A DNA stretch of 64,000 nucleotides from Bog-473 sp963743785 (GCA_963743785.1 CAVURD010000025.1:157019-221018); one strand, 5' to 3'. Positions 19,382-28,925 are shown, counted from the stretch's first letter. Notes: generated by a model from the sequence alone, not told the origin. Translations and numbers: made by a program.

Positions 19382-20395
19382 ATGGAGCGCAGGGTCCTCG
19401 GTGGTACAGGTATTTCGGTCAGCGGATTCGCTCTCGGGACGATGATGTTGGGGGCCATGGGCAACACCGACCATGACGAGTCGATCCGTATGATCCATAC
19501 GGCGTTGGACGCCGGTATCAATTTCGTGGACACCGCCGACGTCTATTCCCGGGGCGAGTCTGAGGAGATCGTCGGGAAGGCCCTGGCCGGACGTCGCGAC
19601 GAGATTGTGCTGGCCACCAAGTTCGGACTCCCGGTCGGCGGCGACCCTAACCGGCAGGGCGGGTCACCCCGCTGGATCACCCGGGCGGTCGACGCCAGCC
19701 TCCGGCGCCTTGGCACTGACTACATCGATCTTTACCAGCTGCACCGGCCTGACTACAGCACGGATCTCGACGAGACCCTGGGTGCCCTCTCTGACCTGAT
19801 CCGAGCGGGAAAGGTCCGCTCCATCGGCGCATCCATGTTTCCGGCGGACCTCGTCGTCGAGGCGCAATGGGTGGCCGAGCGTCGCGGCCATCACCGATTC
19901 AGAACCGAGCAGCCCCGCTACTCCATCCTCACCCGGACCATCGAGGGCACCGTGCTGCCGGTCGCCCAGCGTCACGGCATGGGCGTCTTGTCCTATGGTC
20001 CGCTGAGCAGCGGATGGTTGTCGGGACGGGCCGATCCCACTCGGGGCCATCGGACGACCACCGCCCCCCAGGCATTCGACCTGAACGTTCCGGCCAACCG
20101 GGCCAAGTTGGAGGCCGTCCGTGTGCTCAGCGAGCTGGCCGCCGAGGCCGGGCTCCCATTGACCCATTTGGCGACCGCCTTTGTCAGATCTCATCCGGCT
20201 GTTACCTCGGTGATCATCGGGCCCCGGACACCCGAGCAGCTTGATGACCTCCTGGCCGGGGCCAACGTCGTGCTCAGTGACGATCTCCTCGACCGCATCG
20301 ACGAGATCGTTCCCCCGGGGTCGGAACTCAATCCCGACGACAACTATCTCGCCTCCTCGCCCGCACTGACGGATCCGCGACTCCGCCGTCGCTGA
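19382..20395 (+). CDS. Aldo/keto reductase
   Basis: 337 aa from ATG 19382 (gaaggag 6 bases upstream). NADP-dependent carbonyl reductase in a TIM barrel. Catalytic tetrad positions are visible: FVDTADVYSRGESEE (Asp, Tyr), VLATKFG (Lys) and LYQLHRPD (His). NADP-binding C-terminal loop reads SVIIGPRTPEQLDD. Closest in style to YajO/YhdN-type or Mycobacterium AKRs acting on small aldehydes and ketones; substrate unknown. Followed by an 8-bp perfect hairpin at 20404-20424. Confidence 0.92.
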   Translation: MERRVLGGTGISVSGFALGTMMLGAMGNTDHDESIRMIHTALDAGINFVDTADVYSRGESEEIVGKALAGRRDEIVLATKFGLPVGGDPNRQGGSPRWITRAVDASLRRLGTDYIDLYQLHRPDYSTDLDETLGALSDLIRAGKVRSIGASMFPADLVVEAQWVAERRGHHRFRTEQPRYSILTRTIEGTVLPVAQRHGMGVLSYGPLSSGWLSGRADPTRGHRTTTAPQAFDLNVPANRAKLEAVRVLSELAAEAGLPLTHLATAFVRSHPAVTSVIIGPRTPEQLDDLLAGANVVLSDDLLDRIDEIVPPGSELNPDDNYLASSPALTDPRLRRR

Positions 20396-20403
20396 GTGGG
20401 ACC

Positions 20404-20424
20404 GTCCACATCTTCCATGTGGAC
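20404..20424 (+). terminator. Perfect 8-bp hairpin after aldo/keto reductase
   Basis: gtccacat (20404-20411) pairs exactly with atgtggac (20417-20424) around cttcc, eight bases past the stop. No T-run, so either a short terminator or an operator for the next gene. Confidence 0.5.
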
Positions 20425-20547
20425 AACCCGGACGACAGACCGCGCACCTTGAGAACTGCGGATGCCAGCCCTATCAACGAAGCGGGGCACCAGTTCACTG
20501 TGTGGTCAGCTCGCTTCGATAAAGTTCCGAGTGACAGAGGAGGACCG

Positions 20548-20904
20548 ATGGACGAAGGACGCCCGATCTCATACGAGGCCCTGCCGATTGGTGCAGCGGT
20601 ACTCAGTTCAACGGACACTCAGTTCGGCACAGTCGAGCACGTTTTGCAGATCCCTGAACTCGATCTTTTCGACGGTATTGCCGTCAAGACGAAACATGGT
20701 CTGCGGTTTGTTGACCGCGACCAGGTGAGGGAAATGACAACGACTTTGGTCCGTTGTGCAATAACGGACGAGGAAGCCGCAAATCTTCCGGCGCCTAAGG
20801 GCGCACTTGTGCTCCATCCCGATACCGCACACGACGAAGGCCCTTCCCTCACAGCTCGATTTGGACGCCTTTTCGGTCGGGAGCACTGGAAGGAGTTGGA
20901 GTAG
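20548..20904 (+). CDS. PRC-barrel-like hypothetical protein
   Basis: 118 aa from ATG 20548, with agaggagg 5 bases upstream. First 80 residues form a small beta-barrel-like pattern: ISYEALPIGAAVLSSTDTQFG, VEHVLQIPELDLFDGIAVKT, then HGLRFVDRDQVREMT, much like PRC-barrel domains used in photosystem, RNA and stress proteins. The C-terminus has a short basic helix (ARFGRLFGREHWKELE). Cytosolic; role unknown. Confidence 0.65.
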   Translation: MDEGRPISYEALPIGAAVLSSTDTQFGTVEHVLQIPELDLFDGIAVKTKHGLRFVDRDQVREMTTTLVRCAITDEEAANLPAPKGALVLHPDTAHDEGPSLTARFGRLFGREHWKELE

Positions 20905-20984
20905 CGCTCCGCGCTCCCGCCCGCCGATAGAGGATGGTTCTGAAGGCTCTCGTGCCCGGGGTCGAGAAAACGAAGGCTCCAGCG

Positions 20985-21866
20985 TCACTCAAGCTGCCCG
21001 AGCGCGGTCTGGTCGATGCCGTAGCGTTGGAGGGTCCGACGCATGAGAATGACCCACTTGTCGTTCCTCGCCGCAAGTCCCGCCAGGATCTCCCGTCCTT
21101 CGGTCTGACCGGCCGCAAGGAGGGTCAAGCCGAGCCGCATCTGCAGATTGGGGTCGGCCGGTGCTGCGTCGCTCATGATGCGGGCGTATTCAAGGGCGCC
21201 CTGATAGTCCCCACAAGCAAGGCGCTCCAACGGCACGTTGATATGCCGATAGGCGTTGGTCAGCACGGCGAGCCGCTCGAGTTCCCGTAGGGGCTCGGGA
21301 TGATCGTCCACTCGGACGTTCACGATGGCGGTAGCCCAGGCTGGGGCGCCCCGTTCTCCGGCTCGGACGACCAGCCCGGCGGACTGCATGCCTCGAAAGT
21401 CGCCGCCCATGGCCTGTGCGACATCGAGTGCAACAAGGAGCCGTGACCAGAGTTCACCAGTCGAGGCTTCGAAGGCAGAAACCATTGCCAGGGGCACATC
21501 GGAGCGCTCCATCATGTTTGCCTGGGCGACGCAGTCGACACCTGCATGGTCTTCGGCATGCGGGACGCAATCGGACCCGGTGAAGGCAGCAGGCGTGGAG
21601 GTGAGGTCGATGACACCAAGCTGTCGTATCTCAGGATTGCCGTCGCCCGCCATGAGTGCAGCGACGGTCTGAACGGGTGTCGATCCGACCCTGAGCATCT
21701 CTAGTCCGAGGTGGCCGAAAGCTCGCCCACCCATTGCCTGCGTCGCAACTGCGCCGACCCCTGCTTCCGCCCAGATCACACCCGCGCCTGAGGAGTACGA
21801 GGCAGTCTGGACGGCCGCGCCGACCTGGCCGGTGGCTGGATCTCGAGCAACGATCGAGTACGTCAC
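20985..21866 (-). CDS. DUF1028 family protein (Ntn-hydrolase-like) with C-terminal extension
   Basis: 293 aa. The first 210 residues match DUF1028: MTYSIVARDPATGQVGAAVQT, then AEAGVGAVATQA, RQLGVIDLTSTPAAFTGSDC, VAQANMM and AMGGDFRGMQSAGLVV. DUF1028 is related to Ntn hydrolases but no firm activity is known. The remaining 80 residues (GDYQGALEYARIMSDAAPAD...) read as two TPR-like helical pairs, a plausible partner-binding tail. The gene sits in a minus-strand pair with the phosphotransferase upstream. Confidence 0.85.
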   Translation of the reverse strand: MTYSIVARDPATGQVGAAVQTASYSSGAGVIWAEAGVGAVATQAMGGRAFGHLGLEMLRVGSTPVQTVAALMAGDGNPEIRQLGVIDLTSTPAAFTGSDCVPHAEDHAGVDCVAQANMMERSDVPLAMVSAFEASTGELWSRLLVALDVAQAMGGDFRGMQSAGLVVRAGERGAPAWATAIVNVRVDDHPEPLRELERLAVLTNAYRHINVPLERLACGDYQGALEYARIMSDAAPADPNLQMRLGLTLLAAGQTEGREILAGLAARNDKWVILMRRTLQRYGIDQTALGQLE

Positions 21867-21955
21867 GGCGGAATGTTACGGCGCAGCGTGCCGGCACTGC
21901 TGAATCACTCGAGATTGCCAGAGACCGAGCGCCGCTTCTGGGCGTCCGACCTCTG

Positions 21956-22855
21956 CTAATCAGCAAGCAATGCCTCGCTGAGCCTCCTCATCGCCTGATC
22001 GACGGCAAACGGAAGTGACGTGGCGTAGTACGGGATGTAGAACACCGTCTGTTGCACAACCCAGCCGCGGGCACGCGCCCATGTGGCGTCGTCGAACCCG
22101 AGAGTTCTCCGGTAGATGCGGCGGGCGTCCAACGGAAGCGACCAGGCCAGCATCGCTTCACATGCCGGATCGCCCACCCCTGCGCAGCTCCAGTCGATGA
22201 TGCCGCTGAGTCGACCCTTGTCGATGAGGATGTTGCCCGGGAGCAAGTCGCCGTGTACCCAGACGGGGTCCCCGGGCCAGTCTCCAGCTTCTAGGGCGCT
22301 GCGCCAGACGTGCCTCGCTCGATCGAGTTCAATGACGCCTCCGAGCTGGCTGATGCCCCACTGCACGGCTTCGTCGAATTGAGCCATCGGGGTGCCTCTG
22401 CGGATCGGAGGCGGCCCACCCTGAGTGGGGAGGTGCTGCAGAGCGAGTACGAACTCGGCCACGTCTTCTGCGATGACATTCCAGTTATCGACCGCAGTCC
22501 GATCGAGGCTGGTTCCATCCAACCAGGGAAAGACGAGCCAGGGAAACGGATAGCCGCGGCCGGGGCGGCCTTCGGCCAGGGGCTCTGGCACTGGCGCGGG
22601 GAGATTCGCCGCCAGCTTGGGGAGCCATCGACATTCCTTCTCGATCTGGGCTTCTGCCCACTGGATGCGAGGCAGCCGTATGCCCAGGTCGTCGCCCAGC
22701 CGATAGATGGCATTGTCCGTCCCGGAATCTGCGATTCTGCGCAACCGCGTATCGGCCCAGTGTGGGAACTGATCCTTGAGGAGGGCGCGGACCGTGCGGT
22801 CGTCCACCAAGACCTCGTCTTCGTGCATCTGCGGGGTTGAGTTATCAGCTGTCAT
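21956..22855 (-). CDS. Aminoglycoside phosphotransferase (APH)-family kinase
   Basis: 299 aa; an inner ATG ten codons in (MHEDEV) is also possible. Protein-kinase-like fold of the APH family: SGTDNAIYRLGDDLGIRLPR as the nucleotide loop, WLVFPWLDG hinge, VWVHGDLLPGNIL as the catalytic HxD loop with Asp, and SGIIDWSCAGVGDPACE as the DFG-equivalent metal site. All catalytic residues are present. Such genes confer aminoglycoside modification or phosphorylate other small molecules; sequence alone does not show resistance. Divergent from the histidine phosphatase gene. Confidence 0.88.
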   Translation of the reverse strand: MTADNSTPQMHEDEVLVDDRTVRALLKDQFPHWADTRLRRIADSGTDNAIYRLGDDLGIRLPRIQWAEAQIEKECRWLPKLAANLPAPVPEPLAEGRPGRGYPFPWLVFPWLDGTSLDRTAVDNWNVIAEDVAEFVLALQHLPTQGGPPPIRRGTPMAQFDEAVQWGISQLGGVIELDRARHVWRSALEAGDWPGDPVWVHGDLLPGNILIDKGRLSGIIDWSCAGVGDPACEAMLAWSLPLDARRIYRRTLGFDDATWARARGWVVQQTVFYIPYYATSLPFAVDQAMRRLSEALLAD

Positions 22856-23013
22856 GGGCGCAAGTCATCCCATCAATGTTGCCACCCGCCCAATCCTCAG
22901 CACAGCAAAGGCTGCCGAGCTGCGATCTACGGCACCGTGGCTTGCGCGGTCGGAGTCGGTTGGACGTCGAGAGTATGACTTCGCCCCGCTCACCACCGTG
23001 TTGCGGCGCGAGG

Positions 23014-23565
23014 ATGAACGCCGTGACGCGCATGATCCTCCTGCGGCATGCCGAGCCGCTCATGAGCGATGGAACGCCAGCAGTTCAGTGGACGCTGACC
23101 GAGCGGGGTAGAAAGGACGCACGTGCGCTCGGGAGCTCGCTAGTCAACGGATCTACCACGGCCACGGTATGGACGAGTCCGGAACGTAAAGCCTCTGAAA
23201 CCGCTTCGCTTGCGCTTCCGTCAGCCACCATCCACGTCCGAGAACAGCTCAGTGAGGTGAAGCATCCGTGGTACATCACGGCCGATGAGCAAACCAAAGC
23301 TGTCGCCAGCTATCTGAAGGGAGAGGCGGTCCCCGGGTGGGAGCGTCGTGATGACGTGGGTGCCCGGCTCGCCGTGTTGGAGACCGACCTCAGTTCCCTG
23401 GAGACCGACCTGATTATTGTGAGCCACGGAGTGCTACTCACCACTTGGCTCGACCGCCGGATAGGGCTCGAAGACCCGTACTGGTTTTGGTCGAATCTGC
23501 GAATGCCCGATGCTTGGGTGGCCGATTTCGAGGACAAGTCGCTGCAGCGGATCGTTGCCCTCTAA
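23014..23565 (+). CDS. Histidine phosphatase family protein
   Basis: 183 aa from ATG 23014 (alternatives at 23023 and 23032). Phosphoglycerate-mutase-like branch 2 fold. MILLRHAEPLMSDG supplies the phosphorylated His in the RHAEP motif; WTLTERGRKDARALG and TSPERKASETASLAL are the substrate loop; IIVSHGVLLTTWLD supplies the second catalytic His. Soluble phosphatase of small substrates; target unknown. Ends 215 bp before the convergent secreted propeller gene. Confidence 0.87.
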   Translation: MNAVTRMILLRHAEPLMSDGTPAVQWTLTERGRKDARALGSSLVNGSTTATVWTSPERKASETASLALPSATIHVREQLSEVKHPWYITADEQTKAVASYLKGEAVPGWERRDDVGARLAVLETDLSSLETDLIIVSHGVLLTTWLDRRIGLEDPYWFWSNLRMPDAWVADFEDKSLQRIVAL

Positions 23566-23779
23566 GTAGCCAACCCGGTCCGGCGTAAGGAGCCACCCCG
23601 ACGAGTCCACCTCAGTCGAGATCGGAGCCGTGCTCATCGCACCATTTGCTCTCGGACGTGCCACCACTCCCCACGTCGCCGAACGAGCGTCGCGGGATCG
23701 CCCGGACGCAGACCAAAGAAGGTCAGCCAGCGATGATCGGGGGCAGATGCAGATCTCTCGAGAGCATCGCGATGATTAC

Positions 23780-25423
23780 CTACTCTCCAGTGCAGGCGTT
23801 CGTCGATTTGGTTGGATCGAACGTCTCCCCGTCTTGAGGGAAGTAGTAGGTCACTTCCTGATAAGCGGGCGTACTACCGTCACAGGTCCCGAGATCGAAC
23901 GCGACCACCGTGGCCGTCTCGACCGGCCAGCTAGATATGGGCCCACTCTGACCTGTGCCGTCGATGGCCTGACCCTGCCCCATTGCCTGCGGTGCGCCCC
24001 AGTTCGACCACGAAATTGAATCCACGTGCGGGGACTCCGCAGTAGGTCCCTCGCTGAAACTGTCGGGTGCTACTTCGCCAAAGCCGCTGATTCCAGCGAA
24101 TGAACCCAGTGCCTGACCCCATGCCGCACTTCCGAGGAGGGGGCCGTCAGCGGTGGGGGTCGCCGGAAGCGTCGTGGTCGACGGCACAGTCGTAGTCGTA
24201 GTTGGCGCGAGCGTCGTCGTCGTGGTCGTTGATGCCGCGCCACCAGCCGGCGTCTTGGCCGAACTGGCCACGGGAAGGCTCGCTTTCCAGGCTGTGCCAT
24301 TCCAACGCAGGATCAAGATTTTGGGGGTACCGGCAGCATTACCTCCCGCACTATCCCAACCAACGGCCCATGCATTGGAGCGGGATGTTGCGGCCAGACC
24401 CCAGAGGCCACCGTCGTCACTTCCCAGGTCCGCAATTGGGACACGAGTCCAGGCGGTGCCGGTCCACTGCAAGATCACGCTGCTCGTCGGGCCGTCTCCG
24501 CTTCCGCTCAGTCCCACGGCCCACGATCTGCCCGAGGGCAGTGACGCGACGGCAATGAGGTTGACGCCGCCTCCGAACGTGGGAGTTGGCACTTGCCCCC
24601 ACGTATGACCCTTCCACCGCTCGATCAAGCTCGCGCCAGGTCCACAACCACAGCTGTTGCCATTGCCAACCGCCCAGATCGTGCCGGCAGACGAGACCGC
24701 CACGCCGCTCAAGAAGCTGGCGAGAGCCTGCCCGCTGCCGGGGCTGGGGCTCGGCATCTGCCGCCACGCTTTTCCGTTCCAGTGCAGGATCAACGTGCTG
24801 CCGCTGTTCGTAGCGCCAACGGCCCAGGCGTTCGTAGGAGAGGTCGCCGTCACTCCAGACAGAGTGCCGGCGGTGCTCGGCATCTGGCGCCATGCTTTTC
24901 CGTTCCAGTGCAGGATCAACGTGCTGCCGCTGTTCGTAGCGCCAACGGCCCAGGCGTTCGTAGGAGAGGTCGCCGTCACTCCAGACAGAGTGCCGGCGGT
25001 GCTCGGCATCTGCCGCCACGTTTTTCCACTTCGGTGCAGGATCAATGTCTGGGTGTTCGTTGCGTCCCCGCTATAGCCCACAGCCCATGCATTGCTGGAT
25101 GATGTGGCGGCAACGCTGCGGAGCGATGCGCCAGGAGGACTAGGGCTCGGCACAGGCTTCCAATGGGAGCCGTTCCAGTAGAGGATGAGTGACTTGGTGG
25201 CAGGGTTGGTCCCCGAATAGCCCACAGCCCACGCGTCACCGCCAGGCGTAGCGGCGACCCCAAAGAGTTCACCAGTCTCGGCAGATGAACCAATGGCCAC
25301 TGCCCCGTTCCTCGGTGGGCTCGCTCCGACCGCTTGGGTCGAAATCAGCGACAACGACGCGGTGGCGAGTCCCGCCACAAGAGCAGGGGCGACACGGTGG
25401 CGTACGACCCTGCATGCGTGCAT
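23780..25423 (-). CDS. Secreted repeat beta-propeller protein with Thr-rich linker and C-terminal domain
   Basis: 547 aa from ATG 25423 (ggggggag upstream). Signal peptide MHACRVVRHRVAPALVAGLA and so on, with cleavage after about QAVGA. Then eight or so repeats of about 42 residues with the core SGVTATSPTNAWAVG...TLILHWNGKAWRQMPS, typical of extracellular propeller repeats. A TTTTTTLAPTTTTTVPSTTT linker follows, then a 120-residue unknown domain ending CDGSTPAYQEVTYYFPQDG. No catalytic motif. Two repeats are almost identical at the DNA level (24751-25002), a recent internal duplication. Probably a surface or matrix protein. Confidence 0.82.
   Translation of the reverse strand: MHACRVVRHRVAPALVAGLATASLSLISTQAVGASPPRNGAVAIGSSAETGELFGVAATPGGDAWAVGYSGTNPATKSLILYWNGSHWKPVPSPSPPGASLRSVAATSSSNAWAVGYSGDATNTQTLILHRSGKTWRQMPSTAGTLSGVTATSPTNAWAVGATNSGSTLILHWNGKAWRQMPSTAGTLSGVTATSPTNAWAVGATNSGSTLILHWNGKAWRQMPSPSPGSGQALASFLSGVAVSSAGTIWAVGNGNSCGCGPGASLIERWKGHTWGQVPTPTFGGGVNLIAVASLPSGRSWAVGLSGSGDGPTSSVILQWTGTAWTRVPIADLGSDDGGLWGLAATSRSNAWAVGWDSAGGNAAGTPKILILRWNGTAWKASLPVASSAKTPAGGAASTTTTTTLAPTTTTTVPSTTTLPATPTADGPLLGSAAWGQALGSFAGISGFGEVAPDSFSEGPTAESPHVDSISWSNWGAPQAMGQGQAIDGTGQSGPISSWPVETATVVAFDLGTCDGSTPAYQEVTYYFPQDGETFDPTKSTNACTGE
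24751..25002. repeat. Tandem 126-bp duplication inside propeller gene
   Basis: Units 24751-24876 and 24877-25002 differ at about two positions by eye, near their starts (ccgccacg versus ggcgccat). A third, more diverged unit begins at 25003. Each unit encodes 42 residues. Confidence 0.9.
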
Positions 25424-25728
25424 GTTTCTCCCCCCCACGTCCACCGCCATTAAGTGACGACGAGGAAGTGTACTGGGACGTTGGATCGGCCGCAACGCCC
25501 GTAGAAGGCCGTCTGAACTGCGGTTATCCATTCGAGCTCACAGAAACCTTGGGGCGTTATCGACCGAGCAATTGTCGTGGCCCATGGTGCCGGCAGATGA
25601 CGCACTTCGGCGATCGACGCTTGTTTCGAGGTCCTGATCCTGGGCCTCTGCGCCTCTGCGCAGCGCGCGCCCAACGAAAGAGCCCCGGGTCGCCCGAGAC
25701 GCACCCGACCCGATTCCAGCGAACCCCT
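25424..25728. other. Intergenic region, nothing identified
   Basis: 305 bases between the propeller gene start and the 3' end of the DUF3303 gene. Probably carries the propeller promoter. No RNA gene, repeat or convincing frame seen. Confidence 0.4.
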
Positions 25729-26037
25729 CTAGATCGACTTGCGGAACTCGACTCCCTCGCCCAGTAGGCGCGTGGTCTCGGTGATGTCGTTCACAGGGAT
25801 GATCTCGAAATCCAGGTAGGTGCCGAACTTCGCCGGAGCTTCTGCGAGCGAATCTGGATTGTCGGTTTCGACGACGGCGAAACCGCCCGTACCGTCGAGA
25901 CGACCCAAGAACTGATGGAATGTCTCGTCGGAGGGTGGCGACCACTTCCCGAAGACCTCAAGGGTACGAGCGGCCGCAGCCTCATTGTCCGCGGCGGATG
26001 CACCGCTCCGAACTTTCCACGTCACTACAAACTTCAT
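25729..26037 (-). CDS. DUF3303-like small protein
   Basis: 102 aa. MKFVVTWKVRSGASAADNEA, then LEVFGKWSPPSDETFHQFLGR, and GGFAVVETDNPDSLAEAPAKF match the DUF3303 pattern of a ferredoxin-like dimeric alpha-beta fold. YLDFEIIPVNDITE is the closing strand. Members are common near unrelated metabolic genes and have no established reaction. No signal peptide. Transcribed alone. Confidence 0.8.
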   Translation of the reverse strand: MKFVVTWKVRSGASAADNEAAAARTLEVFGKWSPPSDETFHQFLGRLDGTGGFAVVETDNPDSLAEAPAKFGTYLDFEIIPVNDITETTRLLGEGVEFRKSI

Positions 26038-26223
26038 TGCCTACTCCTCTCATCGGTCCTGCCTTGGTGACGTTGGTCTGGTCTAGCACTGCATTCATGC
26101 CCTGCCAACTGGGATTGCGGACGCCGGCCCCGATTGGGCGACCGGCTGTGTTCCGTGGGCGAGGCCGCCCTCCTGCTCGTTCGGGATCGCGCCGTCTCAC
26201 CGCATCACCATCTCACCGCCCGC

Positions 26224-27195
26224 CTAACCGCCTGGTTGGGTCGCACCCACGAAGATCTGGCTGCCAAAGGGGGCCCCGAGGGTCGACGGGAATGGGTCCT
26301 CCCTGACGACGGCACCGGTGAACGGGGCGTCGACCATGACGTCGGGAGCCACCACCAGCCCGACGTGCTCCACATCGGCCGTCCCGCCGCCGAAGAAGAC
26401 CAGGTCGCCTGGTGCGGGTGGCACGCCTGGTGGAAGCTGCGGCCCGGCATCGAACTGGTCCTGGGCCACCCGGGGCAAGGCGATGCCGGCCACCTTGTAG
26501 GCCGCCTGGACCAGCCCCGAACAGTCGAAGCCGACGCCGGGCGTTTCGCCACCCCAGATATACGGGGTGCCGATCTGGGCGAGGGCCCATTCGACGGCCA
26601 CGGCCCGGACCGGACCCGCTGACACCGTGGGCGCCGGAGGCTGGATGTAGGTCTCGGCCAGTTTGAGGACTTCGCTCACGTAGGTCTGGCTGTGGTTGTA
26701 GGCGAACACGGCTGCGGTGAGGGTGGCGCCGCTGCCCGCTCCATTGGCGCACAAATACCGCGCCGCCGCGTAGACGGCATCGGTCGGGTCATAGGGGTTG
26801 GGCGGGCTGGCCCCTCCCGCGGGAATCGGGAGGTCGTATGCAGCGAACGTGGCCGGCTCGAATTGCATCGGGCCCTCGGCCCCAGCGGCATTGGCACCCG
26901 TGTGGACGCCTGGGAGATTCGACGTACCGTTCCCGGACTCCACCGTGCCGATGGCGGCCAACACGGCCCACGACAGGCCGGGGCAGGTGCCGGCCGCCTG
27001 CTCGTAGAGGGCGAGCATGGCAGGGGGAATCGCACCCGCAGCAGCCGTGCTCGGACTCGAACCACCGGAGTCGAGGGTGACCATGCCCGCCACCCCCGCC
27101 AGCACCACGGCGCCACTCGTGAGGACGCCCGCTGCCAGTCCGACGAGCGCGAGAAGGGGGGCAGCCACCCCAGAGAAAGGTCGTTCGGCAGGCAC
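26224..27195 (-). CDS. Peptidoglycan hydrolase: lytic transglycosylase-like plus NlpC/P60
   Basis: 323 aa. N-terminal hydrophobic segment at residues 13-38 anchors or exports it. Residues 60-185 are a soluble-lytic-transglycosylase-like domain: GTVESGNGTSN with catalytic Glu86, EGPMQFEPATF, and AAVFAYNHSQTYV. Residues 195-320 are NlpC/P60: TPYIWGGETPGVGFDCSGLV (Cys225), PGDLVFFGG, and VEHVGLVV (His277). Both active sites are intact, so it may cut glycan and peptide bonds. Similar two-domain enzymes in actinobacteria act in wall remodelling or conjugation. Divergent from the acyl-CoA synthetase gene. Confidence 0.9.
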   Translation of the reverse strand: MPAERPFSGVAAPLLALVGLAAGVLTSGAVVLAGVAGMVTLDSGGSSPSTAAAGAIPPAMLALYEQAAGTCPGLSWAVLAAIGTVESGNGTSNLPGVHTGANAAGAEGPMQFEPATFAAYDLPIPAGGASPPNPYDPTDAVYAAARYLCANGAGSGATLTAAVFAYNHSQTYVSEVLKLAETYIQPPAPTVSAGPVRAVAVEWALAQIGTPYIWGGETPGVGFDCSGLVQAAYKVAGIALPRVAQDQFDAGPQLPPGVPPAPGDLVFFGGGTADVEHVGLVVAPDVMVDAPFTGAVVREDPFPSTLGAPFGSQIFVGATQPGG

Positions 27196-27251
27196 GCGGT
27201 GTGCGCACTCGTCATACTTGGAGCCGGATCGGCCAGCGAAAGGACCACGCG

Positions 27252-28871
27252 ATGCGCAGCACCATGCAGGACGCCCCGCTCTTGATCACCGACATCCTCC
27301 GCTACGGACTGGCGGTGCACGGGGACAGCCGGGTCATCACGGTCGAGGCCGAGGGTCACCGCTCAGCCACCTTCAATGAGGTGGCCGTCCGGGCCGAGAA
27401 GTTGGCTCGCGCCCTGCAACGACTGGGCATCGAGAACGGCGACCGGGTGGGCACGTTCTGCTGGAACAACCAGGGACACCTGGAGGCGTATTTGGCCATC
27501 CCGTGCATGGGGGCCGTGCTGCACACACTCAACGTCAGGCTGCCGGCCGAACAGTTGGCCTACGTGGTCAACCACGCCGAGGACCGGGTCATCATCGTCG
27601 ATGCGTCGCTCATTCCCCTGTTGGCCGCCATCAAAGACGACCTCAAGACGGTCGAGACGTTCATCGTCGTGGGCGAGGGCGATACGTCGGCGCTGGGGGA
27701 GACCCTCTCCTACGAGGAGCTTCTGGCGGCCGAGGAGCCGGGGTTCGATTGGCCGGTGTTAGACGAGCGCTCGGCGGCAGCCATGTGTTACACCAGCGGC
27801 ACCACCGGCAACCCCAAGGGCGTGGTGTACTCCCATCGCTCCACGTGGTTGCACACCCAGGCGCTGCAGTCGGCCTCATCGGTCGGGGTGACAGAGAAGG
27901 ACCGGATCCTCATCATCGTGCCCATGTTCCACGCCATGGCCTGGGGAACGCCCTACGGGGCGTGGCTGGCCGGGACCGACATGATCATGCCGCAGATGTT
28001 CTTGATGGGGGAGCCGCTGGGCAAGATCTTCAACGAGCTCCACCCGACCTTGGCCTGCGGGGTGCCAACCATCTGGAACGGTCTGCTGCATATCGAGTCG
28101 AAGGTGGACTTCTCGAGTGTGCGGGGGATTACGGCGGGTGGGGCCGCCGTGCCGCAGTCGCTCATCGAGCAGTTCGAGGAGCGGTTCGGCGCCACGATCA
28201 TCCAGGGGTGGGGCATGACCGAGACGAGCCCTCTGGCGGCGTTCGGCTTGCCGCCGGCGCGGCGGATCGAGGGCCACGACGACATGTACTACAAGATCAA
28301 GGCCGGCCGGGTGGTGGCCGGCGTCGAGGTGCGGGTGGTGGCCGAGGACGGCACCGTGTTGCCCAGCGACGGCAAGGCCATCGGGGAGTTCGAGATCCGC
28401 GGGCCGTGGGTCACCGGCTCGTACTACAAGGATGAGGATCCCTCGAAATTCCACGACGGGTGGTTGTGTACCGGTGACGTCGGCACGCTGGACCATCAGG
28501 GCTACATGACGATCTCGGACCGCACCAAGGACGTGATCAAGTCGGGCGGTGAGTGGATCTCCTCGGTGGAGCTGGAGAACGCCGTCATGGCCCACCCCGA
28601 CGTTTTCGAGGCAGCCGTCATCGCCATCCCGGACCCGAAGTGGTCGGAGCGCCCCTTGGTCTGTGTGGTGCTGTCGCCGGGCAAGTCGCCCAGCGCCGAG
28701 GAGCTGTTGGAATTCCTGGTGGAGCGGGTGCCGCGCTGGTGGCTCCCTGACCAGTGGACCTTCATCGACGAGATCCCCAAGACCAGCGTGGGCAAGTTCG
28801 ACAAGAAGGTCATGCGCGCTGCCTTCGCGCACGGGGACTACAGCGTGCAGACGGTCGCCCTGCCCAAGTGA
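27252..28871 (+). CDS. Long-chain-type acyl-CoA synthetase / AMP-dependent ligase
   Basis: About 539 aa from ATG 27252 (a second ATG four codons on). Activates a carboxylate with ATP then transfers it to CoA. Motifs: CYTSGTTGNPKGVVYSH (A3 P-loop), MFHAMAWGTPYGAWLAG, QGWGMTETSPL (A5), and DGWLCTGDVGTLDHQGYMTI (A7-A8). GKFDKKVMRAAF carries the C-terminal catalytic Lys of A10. Strongly like FadD-type medium/long-chain ligases of actinobacteria. No other fatty-acid genes are adjacent. Confidence 0.93.
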   Translation: MRSTMQDAPLLITDILRYGLAVHGDSRVITVEAEGHRSATFNEVAVRAEKLARALQRLGIENGDRVGTFCWNNQGHLEAYLAIPCMGAVLHTLNVRLPAEQLAYVVNHAEDRVIIVDASLIPLLAAIKDDLKTVETFIVVGEGDTSALGETLSYEELLAAEEPGFDWPVLDERSAAAMCYTSGTTGNPKGVVYSHRSTWLHTQALQSASSVGVTEKDRILIIVPMFHAMAWGTPYGAWLAGTDMIMPQMFLMGEPLGKIFNELHPTLACGVPTIWNGLLHIESKVDFSSVRGITAGGAAVPQSLIEQFEERFGATIIQGWGMTETSPLAAFGLPPARRIEGHDDMYYKIKAGRVVAGVEVRVVAEDGTVLPSDGKAIGEFEIRGPWVTGSYYKDEDPSKFHDGWLCTGDVGTLDHQGYMTISDRTKDVIKSGGEWISSVELENAVMAHPDVFEAAVIAIPDPKWSERPLVCVVLSPGKSPSAEELLEFLVERVPRWWLPDQWTFIDEIPKTSVGKFDKKVMRAAFAHGDYSVQTVALPK

Positions 28872-28872
28872 G

Positions 28873-28895
28873 TGCCGCTGGGCGCCACAGTGGCA
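28873..28895 (+). terminator. Short hairpin after acyl-CoA synthetase
   Basis: tgccgctg (28873-28880) pairs with cagtggca (28888-28895), eight pairs including one G-T, around ggcgcca. It starts right after the stop codon. No T-run. Confidence 0.35.
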
Positions 28896-28925
28896 GTGGG
28901 GCGGTGGGCATGTGGAGTTCGTGTT

